Source of the DNA: Symsagittifera roscoffensis
Taxonomy: Eukaryota; Xenacoelomorpha; Acoela; Convolutidae
NCBI RefSeq assembly: GCF_963678635.1
Contig: NC_087063.1
Location: 19,908,701-19,972,700, forward strand
Direction: 5' to 3'
DNA: 64,000 nucleotides
In this document: positions 58,901 to 64,000 of the stretch, piece by piece
Numbering within the stretch: position 1 is the stretch's first letter
How the letters are laid out: each line of letters opens with the position of its first letter
The notes under the pieces: generated by a model
The model's database searches: none
What the model was told of the DNA's origin: nothing
What the model saw: only the letters and a program-made list of their open reading frames with translations
Made by a program: the position numbers and the translations under genes

Positions 58901-61900
58901 TGACAATCACATCAATCAAGAAAGGGAACAAGTTTTTTCAGACACCTCATCCAACTATCTGAACACAGGTACAAAATGCCAATTATGCTCACCGTGTATT
59001 TCTCCTGCAATACTCAATGTATAATTTTTAGCAACGAAAGTTTTAAAGACACTTTTGTTGTTCCGAACATTGAAAATGGGGAGGAACTTGGTATTCGGGT
59101 TTTTTAGTTTTTTCTTCTTTTTTGTTTTCCACGCAAAATCAGATACCACAAATATATATCGGAAAGGGTCGAGTGATATATCAAATTGAAGACCTTTTCA
59201 ACCGTTAATCGAACGATATTAAAAAGTTTTCTCAGTATCGATTTTTATTTCAACTTCGAGCGAATAAGCGAGCCAGCAGGCTTACAACAGCTTATTTATG
59301 CTTAGTTTTCAGTAAATTATTCTAGTTTTGGAGTTTATAATCGCCTTTTGAGAAGCAAAATCTTCCAAAAAGTTCAAAACGTTGCTGCAAACTAAATTTG
59401 AAATTTTTTCAAACTGTTTTTGGATTTTTTTGTTTTTGTTGTCATTTGTCTGCGAAAAATCAAGTCCAATTTACATCTTTTACCATGAGTGCCAAAAACG
59501 CCTAACTTATACTTTAACATCAGATTTTTTTATCACACCATGCCGAAAAAAAACAACACTAAACTTAAAAAAAAACTTTGTTGTTTTTTGAAGACTGCGG
59601 TTGGAAAATTATGTGCTACTTGCACAGTAACCAGCTATCCTTGTTTTTTTCTTTTTGTTTTTCACGCAGAAGCAGGTGCCACAAATAATCAAGGGAATGG
59701 ACCGAGTGATAGATCATATTAAACCATTTCAGTCATGATTCAAACGACATTAAAAATATCATGAAAAACCAGTGTCGAGAAAACCCATTTTGAAAATTTT
59801 GTTTTTTGGTCTAATTTCAAGCTAACAAAGTTAGCGTGCAGGCTTACCATAACTTTTTTTATGTCTAATTTAAGCAATGAAAACTAAATTTTACTCAATT
59901 TAACTCCAAATAAAGCTAACTTTTGGAGTTTTATAGCGCCATTTTGGGAACCAAAAACTTCAAAACTCAAAAAATTTCTGCAAAAAATTTGAACAAATTT
60001 TTATTTTTTTTTGAATTTTTTTCTTGTTTTTTAAGTCGTTTTTCTACAAAAAAAAGTTTTCCAATTGGCCTATTTTACTATAATTGTCGAATAGGCCTAT
60101 GTTTTATTTTTTCGTTCAGATCTTTTTATCAAACCACGCAGAAAAAAAACGACACTAATTTGAAAAAAAAACTATTTTTGTGTTTTTTAAGACTATGGTC
60201 GGAACATTCTGTGCTATCCTTGTTTGGTTTTGTAAATATCTGAACGAATGGCCAAATTATTGTTAACTGATGAAGAGTTCATTTTTGCGAAAGCTCAGTT
60301 TGGGATTTCGTTTTATGTTTTGAGAATAACTGGAACATTACAGAAACGTTCTCCCCACAAATTGGAATCAACAGCTAAATGAGCATTGATGATTGAGAGC
60401 CTTCAAATAACAGCCAACTCCAACAAATATCCGTTTACCCCCACACTATTAAACATGTATTAATTGATCACACCTCGTTTCTGGCAGCAGTCTGCATCTT
60501 CTCAATGATTTCGATCATCTCGTCGGCCGCGAACAGATTGGGCACATCAGCCGTGTTCAGAATCATGTTCACATCTTCCAGGAAGGACTCCTGTTTGATC
60601 TGGTTGTCTGAGAACAGAAACACCGTCTGCTTCCCATCCCCACCAGACTTCATCATGAGCTACAAAAAGAACGCATAACCAGTCAGCTATTTCAACAAGA
60701 TATTTTTAAAATTCAGTCCACAGTTTTTGAGCACGAAATACAGAACTGGAATTGAAGACTTCAGTGCAAAACAAAGTATAGTACGTTTCTAAATTACAAA
60801 ACGACGTCTTAACCTTTTTGCTATTATTCAATCTTACGTTGAAAATGTATGCGGAAAAATCCAAGGACTGAATTATCGAATTACACTTTGCATTCGATTT
60901 CTTTATTCTTTGGTGTTTATTTAACAGTCAATTGGCATAAGATCTGAAGCAATTACTAAACCGACCCGTTTTATGTCTTCTCTCCACTCCGGTATTCCGT
61001 AGTTTTTGGTGATTTCTATCTGGAACAGTTCGTAGTCAGCCATGAAGCAGGCCATCTTAGTCGCCGATTGACGCCCGGAACCTCCGATTCCTGCAATGCG
61101 AACATATAATTCATAGCATTCTAATGCTCTGGGAACAGGTGTTCAAATCCTGATAGATCCCGTTCAAGGTGAAAGAATCGTCAAAGACTGGTCAAGGAAC
61201 CTCACAGAAATTTTACGGCAGCCAAAGCCAAAACGTTTCCCTTAATCTACGCCTATGTTACAATTTTAACCTACCTTTCCCCGTTTAAATCACTATGTGA
61301 TTTAAGAGGTTGAAGAATAATAAAGATGTTAACAAGATGAACTGTTTTTACCGATGAGAAGGGCGTGTCCGTTGTCTTGTTTGAGAACCCGAGACACCCT
61401 CGAGATGTGCTCAATGGCGAACTTGAACATGACAAGAGACATCGGTGTCTTAGTCATGGTGTTGTACTCTTCCAAGTAACTAAAAAATGAAAGACGTGTC
61501 AAATTTTTAACCGAGAAACAAAAAATTCACAAAAAATACACCATAATGCAATTGAAGAAAAACATGATGTGCAAAGAAATAAACTTTTCTCTGCAGATGG
61601 AATTTGAGAAATGAAACCCAGAACAAACTTTCAGCATGAAATATATCATAAAAATGTAAAATCAACTATCAAATTGATGAAATGATCAACATGATCTATT
61701 GCATGAAGATACTTACTCGCTAAAAAATAATTTTACCATTTACTCTGCAAGATGATCAAAGACCCTCAAAGTTTGAGAATTTCAACGAATCGTAAAAGAG
61801 TGCATCAGACTAAGTTTCAGCACTAGAATTCATCTAGAATCAAGATACTGTTTTTAAACATCTATATGCTATACTTTGTTTTTTTTAATGTAATAGATCA

Positions 61901-63734
61901 GTTATACTTTTCTGTAGTGATTATTGTACCCGACTCATTCGCTGCTACTTTCTACTTATACATTAACCAATACTCTTGTTTTTAAATAACTTACTGTTCC
62001 ATCAATGACGTCAGCTGATCCATATCTGGCACCTCGTCATAGATCTTAGGCACTGCATCTGGGAACACGTAGTCTCCGAAGAACAGCGATCGAATGTCCT
62101 CATCCGTGACCTTGCCACTCTTGGACAAATGCGACAACACCTTGTCCAAACTCGACTTGAAGTGGTCCTTAATAGCTCCACTCACTATGCTGAAAAAGGT
62201 CTCCCTGTCCTCCTGGTCAATTAGCCGATCGTAGAACACTCTGTAGACTTCGTGGATCCACAGACGGTACAGTTTGTCCGATTCGATCATGTTGGATGCC
62301 GGGACTAGGAGAACACCTTTGATTACTCGAGCGAAGTCTCGCAAGTTGAACACGTAGTGGGATTTGGAAGGAGTTGGGAGGAAGTGATGAATGGCGTCTT
62401 TGTAGACCACTTTAGTTGCGTTCACCATTAGCTGAAGCATATATCAAACGTTAAATTGAAGATGAAGTTTAAGCAAATATTAATTAATTGTTCCGATCGG
62501 AAAGGTTTGGAAGAACTGTGGGATCTTGTTAAATATTTCCCCCCTAAGGTACCTTGTAACGAATCTCCCCCTATAAAGAAAGAATTGAACAGTTAAGCAT
62601 ATACGAATTTGGTACCTTGTTAACGATTCCCCCCCCCCCTTATTGCAATCCCTATTGGGGGGGGGGGGGGGGGGGGAGATTGTTAACAAGATTTGATTTT
62701 CGTATTGGGGTTTTTCTTGCACCTAAGTTTTGAAGCATAAAAACGTCGCATGTGGTCGCAAAACGTCTTTCTGAAACAACCTGTTTCAGTGGAACTTTGA
62801 GCGGGGATGGAATAAGAAAACTATTACTTGTCTTCTGTTGAAATAAACGTTGCTTTTTTCGTCCGAAGAATGGAGAATGGATAAAAATCGAAAAATAATA
62901 TAAAAATTGGCCAAGATATACAACATAGGGTGCGCTGAGTAAACCAAAGATTCAATGAAATACAAGATCACAATACCAAATACGTTATAATTACGAGAAT
63001 TGAGGTATCAGAGATTTACAAAAATGAACTTTCCTGAACTAGAATAAAGGCACAGTGCAATTTTTTTAAAATCCTAGAGCAACAAATTTCAATCGAATAT
63101 AACTTTCAAAAGTTTGGTCGAGGCTTTATCACTTGTTTATCTGTTCAACTATTCAAATATCGTGTCTCAAAAAGTGTTGCGAGGGAATAAAACTGACTTT
63201 TCCGAGTCGCATGAATGATCCGTCGAATCCCTTGGAGAAGTGCCAGTCGACTATAGTGGTGAATATCTTCTGGAGAGTGTCGTCGTCGAAGGAGTCTATT
63301 CCCACTATGTTCATGTGGCGCATCATCCTCCCCGTGATATTGTTCCTACCGCCACCAGGGGGTCCCATAGCAGACACCAACAGCTGCAAATTTAAAGCCA
63401 CGTTAAGACAAAATTCAATGTTTCCATGCCAGAGTACTTTCTGAAAAAAATCTTTTTCTTCAAATAATTAATCCTGAAAAACTGTATTCAAAAAAGACTT
63501 GACAAAAGACTTGTATTCAAAAAAGACTTGACTTAATTACCTTACCAAAGCCTCAAAATTTAGTGATGATTTAAAAACAATACTCACGACGTCGACGATG
63601 TCCAATCGGGAAGTGTCTTTCCGGTCGTACCAGTTTCCGTGATCCACCCACTGTCTCAGTAACTCAATAGGAGGCTGTGCCCCATACTTCTCCAACATGG
63701 GCATGTTCAGGTCATCCACAAACAACACACACTC
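34608..63734 (-). CDS. DNAH7-like: Axonemal dynein heavy chain, inner-arm DNAH7-like, 3' half of gene (31 exons)
   Basis: An ATP-driven minus-end microtubule motor of the inner dynein arm of cilia and flagella. About 2000 residues are present, from the AAA3 Walker B to the C-terminus; the tail, linker, AAA1, AAA2 and the AAA3 P-loop lie beyond 64000. I chained 31 exons with matching phases; each is listed separately. Sequence blocks such as [36 protein letters not shown] and [12 protein letters not shown] agree closely with the DNAH7/3/12 group as I recall it; which paralogue is not certain. No stop or frameshift was met inside exons, so the gene looks functional. Introns run from 78 bp to about 3.4 kb. 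Those at 35552-35940, 41055-41496, 41748-42132, 42341-42842, 43050-43237, 43551-44241, 47157-47491, 49878-50250, 53950-54278, 54547-54886, 60660-60965 and 61480-61994 show nothing beyond splice sites. Confidence 0.93.
35326..35551 (-). CDS. DNAH7-like: Dynein exon: C-terminal domain
   Basis: 226 bp, in phase 2, out phase 0. [20 protein letters not shown] and [16 protein letters not shown]. Confidence 0.95.
35941..36206 (-). CDS. DNAH7-like: Dynein exon: C-terminal domain
   Basis: 266 bp, out phase 2. [33 protein letters not shown] and [15 protein letters not shown]. The 642-bp intron to 36848 has no recognised element. Confidence 0.94.
36849..36977 (-). CDS. DNAH7-like: Dynein exon: C-terminal domain
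   Basis: 43 codons, phase 0. [19 protein letters not shown]. Donor GTTGGT is weak. The upstream intron (36978-40359, 3.4 kb) is rich in repeats. Confidence 0.9.
38306..38378 (-). repeat. tRNA-derived head (SINE fragment or tRNA relic)
   Basis: On the minus strand an A-box-like TGTAGCGTAGAAG and, about 40 nt on, a B-box-like GGGTCGAACCT in tRNA spacing. No clean cloverleaf acceptor stem and no CCA context, so a functional tRNA is unlikely. Confidence 0.45.
38408..38575 (-). mobile_element. Truncated family A copy
   Basis: Keeps the hairpin end (tatcagggcgaagccctga, then atgttctgactgcc) and stops after catccccccacacgccatata. Confidence 0.7.
38840..39378 (-). mobile_element. Family A copy
   Basis: 539 bp, both ends present: aacaagactcctcgtattaggg at the hairpin end and ctacgaaattcggaacaa at the other. 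The inner C-run and A-runs are longer than in the array. Confidence 0.75.
39818..40011 (-). mobile_element. tRNA-derived SINE with 6-bp target-site duplication
   Basis: 194 bp on the minus strand. The head has A box TGGCCGAGTGA and B box GGTTTGAATCC in tRNA spacing, then a ~110-bp body, then an AATAAAAAAAAA tail at 39818. TTGACT flanks both ends (39812-39817 and 40012-40017). The head recalls a class II (Leu/Ser) tRNA with its GGCCGAGTG D-arm, but the acceptor stem is not kept. Confidence 0.8.
40360..40513 (-). CDS. DNAH7-like: Dynein exon: C-terminal domain
   Basis: 154 bp, in phase 2, out phase 0. The acceptor gattgtag at 40514 (not the later ctcacag) restores the frame to [27 protein letters not shown] follows. 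Confidence 0.92.
40891..41054 (-). CDS. DNAH7-like: Dynein exon: C-terminal region
   Basis: 164 bp, out phase 2. [20 protein letters not shown] is near-universal in axonemal dyneins. Confidence 0.94.
41497..41747 (-). CDS. DNAH7-like: Dynein exon: C-terminal region
   Basis: 251 bp, in phase 1, out phase 0. [18 protein letters not shown] and [18 protein letters not shown], very close to DNAH7-type sequences. Confidence 0.95.
42133..42340 (-). CDS. DNAH7-like: Dynein exon: AAA6 / C-terminal domain border
   Basis: 208 bp, out phase 1. [20 protein letters not shown] and [18 protein letters not shown]. Confidence 0.95.
42843..43049 (-). CDS. DNAH7-like: Dynein exon: AAA6, with GC donor
   Basis: 69 codons, phase 0. 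[20 protein letters not shown] and VSLGQGQ. The exon ends CAG followed by GCAAGT, a GC-AG intron; the phase-0 joint gives the universal LGQGQGPxA block. Confidence 0.93.
43238..43550 (-). CDS. DNAH7-like: Dynein exon: AAA6 core
   Basis: 313 bp, in phase 2, out phase 0. [17 protein letters not shown], then [20 protein letters not shown]. Confidence 0.94.
44242..44402 (-). CDS. DNAH7-like: Dynein exon: AAA6
   Basis: 161 bp, out phase 2. [20 protein letters not shown] is the conserved AAA6 helix. Confidence 0.93.
44403..46445 (-). other. Dynein intron with one family B repeat
   Basis: 2043 bp; besides the repeat at 45666-46280, nothing recognised. Around 44960 there is a small hairpin (cggccttcagccgacattcggcttcga). 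Confidence 0.6.
45666..46280 (-). mobile_element. Family B repeat (HINE-like)
   Basis: Begins aaacaaggatagccagtta, then hairpin ctgtgc-aagta-gcacag, then aatgttccgac, so its end plan equals that of family A although the sequence differs. It ends aatagtcgaaacaa. Related copies lie at 50691, 59056 and 59647. Confidence 0.65.
46446..46560 (-). CDS. DNAH7-like: Dynein exon: AAA6 entry
   Basis: 115 bp, in phase 2, out phase 0. [20 protein letters not shown] and [12 protein letters not shown]. Confidence 0.93.
46639..46766 (-). CDS. DNAH7-like: Dynein exon: strut, second part
   Basis: 128 bp, in phase 0, out phase 2. [20 protein letters not shown]. The donor is GTTCGA, weak, but the next exon supplies [15 protein letters not shown] in the right phase. 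The following intron is only 78 bp (46561-46638). Confidence 0.88.
46971..47156 (-). CDS. DNAH7-like: Dynein exon: AAA5-AAA6 strut (buttress)
   Basis: 62 codons, phase 0. [20 protein letters not shown] then [16 protein letters not shown], the helical buttress that supports the stalk. Confidence 0.94.
47492..47682 (-). CDS. DNAH7-like: Dynein exon: AAA5 C-terminal part
   Basis: 191 bp, in phase 1, out phase 0. [18 protein letters not shown] and [18 protein letters not shown]. Confidence 0.94.
47683..48327 (-). other. Dynein intron with a foldback
   Basis: 645 bp; see 47975-48190. Confidence 0.6.
47975..48190. mobile_element. Small foldback with tandem arms
   Basis: The left arm has three ~18-bp units (aattcgtaacaggcgata and variants); the right arm has three inverted ones (ttgtcgcctgtaacgaattg and variants). 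A ~100-bp centre separates them. No coding potential; probably a non-autonomous DNA element. Confidence 0.7.
48328..48444 (-). CDS. DNAH7-like: Dynein exon: AAA5
   Basis: 117 bp, in and out phase 1. [20 protein letters not shown] and [14 protein letters not shown]. Confidence 0.94.
48640..49605 (+). mobile_element. MULE-like DNA transposon relic
   Basis: A transposase-like fragment is bounded by arms with short repeats of opposite sense: ccaggatataattctccagg and cccaggacaaaat on the left (48690-48740), gggggatttcatcctggg on the right (49570-49595). It fills most of the intron 48445-49675. No target duplication could be fixed. Confidence 0.55.
49095..49460 (+). pseudogene. MULE-type transposase C-terminal fragment
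   Basis: Translated pieces [20 protein letters not shown] and, after a frameshift near 49150, MDIWNV, then [19 protein letters not shown] resemble the stretch after the DDE core of MULE transposases in animals (yFE.tYiG..., WN......lpR.nN..E.wHr.F). Two in-frame stops lie inside. No start or catalytic core was found. Confidence 0.5.
49676..49877 (-). CDS. DNAH7-like: Dynein exon: AAA5 core
   Basis: 202 bp, out phase 1. [20 protein letters not shown] then RWPLMIDPQ, universal AAA5 blocks. Confidence 0.94.
50251..50332 (-). CDS. DNAH7-like: Dynein exon: AAA5 start
   Basis: 82 bp, in phase 2, out phase 0. [20 protein letters not shown] is the conserved opening of AAA5. Too short to find by frame length; it was placed from splice sites and phase. 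Confidence 0.88.
50691..51325 (-). mobile_element. Family B repeat
   Basis: Begins aaacaaggatagccggttgc; the hairpin is decayed. It shares actgaaagagatttaacatg, acttgaatcattccgatgat and cacccgaatacaaag with the copy at 45666. A (CA)n tract lies at 50754. Confidence 0.6.
51707..52180 (-). mobile_element. Diverged family A copy
   Basis: Starts aacaagaacgctcgtatatcagggcgaa; the hairpin is spoiled. The end reads ttccgctttttcttcaaaagtcgaaac. Confidence 0.6.
52502..52680 (-). CDS. DNAH7-like: Dynein exon: stalk coiled coil 2
   Basis: 179 bp, out phase 2. [19 protein letters not shown] is coiled coil; [13 protein letters not shown] ends the stalk. Confidence 0.93.
52860..53217 (-). CDS. DNAH7-like: Dynein exon: microtubule-binding domain and start of coiled coil 2
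   Basis: 358 bp, in phase 2, out phase 0. [35 protein letters not shown] and [14 protein letters not shown] span the binding head at the stalk tip. [16 protein letters not shown] begins CC2. No long flap insert is seen. Confidence 0.94.
53440..53570 (-). CDS. DNAH7-like: Dynein exon: stalk coiled coil 1, distal
   Basis: 131 bp, out phase 2. [20 protein letters not shown] and [15 protein letters not shown] lead into the microtubule-binding domain. Confidence 0.92.
53827..53949 (-). CDS. DNAH7-like: Dynein exon: stalk coiled coil 1, middle
   Basis: 41 codons, phase 0. [20 protein letters not shown] and AEAMPALN match the conserved CC1 segment. Confidence 0.92.
54279..54546 (-). CDS. DNAH7-like: Dynein exon: stalk coiled coil 1, proximal
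   Basis: 268 bp, in phase 2, out phase 0. [17 protein letters not shown] opens the stalk; the rest is heptad-like, rich in E, K and L. Confidence 0.92.
54887..55020 (-). CDS. DNAH7-like: Dynein exon: AAA4 to stalk
   Basis: 134 bp, out phase 2. [18 protein letters not shown] continues the DWF block of the previous exon. Confidence 0.9.
55199..56410 (-). mobile_element. Family C: three tandem HINE-like repeats
   Basis: Unit starts at about 55204, 55673 and 56254 (spacing about 470 and 580 bp). Each begins acacagagg, then a hairpin (cgcgaagcttcgcg, a 14-bp palindrome, in the second; gcgaag-agg-agcttcgc in the third), then cacttgc(g/t)at(a/g)caa. The layout parallels families A and B. Confidence 0.6.
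56470..57435. repeat. Three copies of an ACCCTTGC hairpin motif
   Basis: tacccgattgcaataccctt then gcttattgcaaggt at 56473-56512; close variants at 56813-56850 and 57396-57432. Arms cccttgc and gcaaggg surround a 4-5 base loop. A diverged form (acttgctattgcaagt) lies at 56553. They resemble the terminal stem-loops of INE-1-type elements. Confidence 0.6.
57572..58107. mobile_element. MITE-like element with CGAGCGCTCAT ends
   Basis: 536 bp with an 11-bp perfect terminal inverted repeat (cgagcgctcat / atgagcgctcg). The interior is full of ccattata- and ataatcca-type inverted phrases and has no frame. No target duplication is obvious. Confidence 0.6.
58178..58345 (-). CDS. DNAH7-like: Dynein exon: AAA4 C-terminal part
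   Basis: 56 codons, phase 0. [20 protein letters not shown] and [13 protein letters not shown] are conserved AAA4 blocks. Confidence 0.93.
59056..59646 (+). mobile_element. Family B repeat, opposite orientation
   Basis: Begins ttgttccgaacattgaaaat, which is the 5' plan expected from family A (TTGTTCCGA..), and ends atgtgctacttgcacagtaa then ccagctatccttg. Joined directly to the next copy. Confidence 0.6.
59647..60224 (+). mobile_element. Family B repeat, opposite orientation, in tandem
   Basis: Follows the previous copy head to tail. Shares the ccgagtgatagatcatatta phrase; ends ggtcggaacattctgtgcta then tccttg, with part of the hairpin lost. Confidence 0.6.
60474..60659 (-). CDS. DNAH7-like: Dynein exon: AAA4 Walker B
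   Basis: 62 codons, phase 0. [20 protein letters not shown] carries the AAA4 Walker [15 protein letters not shown] follows. Confidence 0.93.
60966..61090 (-). CDS. DNAH7-like: Dynein exon: AAA4 Walker A
   Basis: 125 bp, in phase 1, out phase 0. [17 protein letters not shown] is the AAA4 P-loop with the Arg form usual in axonemal dyneins. The donor GTCGGT is weak but the frame demands it. Confidence 0.9.
61352..61479 (-). CDS. DNAH7-like: Dynein exon: AAA4 before P-loop
   Basis: 128 bp, in phase 2, out phase 1. [19 protein letters not shown] then [19 protein letters not shown], leading into the AAA4 Walker A. Confidence 0.92.
61995..62431 (-). CDS. DNAH7-like: Dynein exon: AAA3 small domain to AAA4 entry
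   Basis: 437 bp, ends in phase 2. [19 protein letters not shown] and RVIKGVLL are universal dynein blocks; [19 protein letters not shown] follows. Confidence 0.94.
62432..63197 (-). other. Dynein intron with C/G-run inverted repeats
   Basis: 766 bp. See 62520-62705; the remainder is plain AT-rich sequence. Confidence 0.6.
62520..62705. repeat. Inverted repeat with long C and G runs
   Basis: ccttgttaacgatt then a 12-base C-run; an ~18-base centre; a G-run of about 23, then agattgttaacaag, the near complement of the left side. A third, looser arm (cttgtaacgaatctccccct) lies at 62551. The G-run strand could form G-quadruplexes. Confidence 0.75.
63198..63383 (-). CDS. DNAH7-like: Dynein exon: AAA3 sensor region
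   Basis: 62 codons, phase 0. [20 protein letters not shown] is the conserved AAA3 sensor-I loop. Donor is GTCAGT. Confidence 0.92.
63588..63734 (-). CDS. DNAH7-like: Dynein exon: AAA3 Walker B
   Basis: 49 codons, phase 0 in and out. [18 protein letters not shown] holds the AAA3 Walker B (VLFVDD), followed by [18 protein letters not shown]. The 63735-64000 flank is intron with no recognised content. Confidence 0.92.
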
Positions 63735-64000
63735 CTGCAAACGACTCAACGGTGAAAAAAATTGATTGAGATTTTTTTGAGAACACGAACTAAATTAGTT
63801 AAATTATGTCAGTGCCGCATTTTTTCGAAAGAGAACTGTCCTCGATTAAAAAAAAATAGTTCATAATTTTTCGAAAGAGCCGTCTTCGATTGAAACAACC
63901 ATGCACGATATAACTTAGGGACAATTTTTCATGTATCGAACGAAAAGAAGCCACCAAGAGAAATTGTACCTGGTTTTTTATTTTCTGAAGTTATACAATC

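Larger units (their letters stand above)
58346..60473 (-). other. Dynein intron with two family B copies
   Basis: 2128 bp. 58346-59055 shows no clear element; the tandem family B pair follows; 60225-60473 is plain. Confidence 0.6.

Overview
The window is AT-rich animal nuclear DNA. It holds spliced genes with GT/GC..AG introns, an axonemal dynein heavy chain, a TRPC-type channel and a DEG/ENaC-type channel exon, plus a dense and varied load of transposons. The lineage cannot be fixed from the sequence alone; a ciliated, probably marine, invertebrate fits. All four host genes are on the minus strand.

Layout. 603-1068: an exon with the N-terminus of a DEG/ENaC channel; the rest of the gene lies off the left edge. 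2679-5505: a decayed non-LTR retrotransposon with RT and C-terminal zinc motif. 6852-9317: a head-to-tail array and one solo copy of a ~525 bp repeat (family A), which I interpret as non-autonomous Helitron2/Helentron-like elements. 9543-15303: two copies of a CR1/jockey-like LINE joined head to tail. 16075-19607: a fossil Ty3/gypsy-like LTR element. 21624-26487: a two-exon gene for a ~1300-residue secreted, cysteine-free, Met-rich acidic repeat protein with about 26 Ser-Gly sites, probably a proteoglycan core. 27.9-30.5 kb: more family A copies and a ~560 bp foldback. 31274-33862: an intronless TRPC-like channel with a large Cys-rich outer-pore insert. 34608-63734: 31 consecutive exons (~2000 residues) of a DNAH7-like inner-arm dynein heavy chain, from AAA3 Walker B through AAA4, stalk, microtubule-binding domain, AAA5 and AAA6 to the C-terminus; its 5' half lies beyond 64000. 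I followed the reading frame across every junction by hand and all phases agree.

The dynein introns hold most of the remaining repeats: a tRNA-derived SINE with target-site duplication, a second tRNA-like head, families A, B and C, a MULE transposase relic, two foldback or inverted-arm elements and a TIR-bearing MITE.

The most interesting points are: (1) several repeat families that differ in sequence but share one end plan (GTCGGAAC, then a 6-bp hairpin, then a short tail) and tend to sit in tandem; (2) the candidate proteoglycan; (3) the TRPC-like channel with 12 cysteines in an expanded outer-pore loop and a lost TRP box; (4) a LINE deletion whose junction is a perfect 16-bp inverted repeat.
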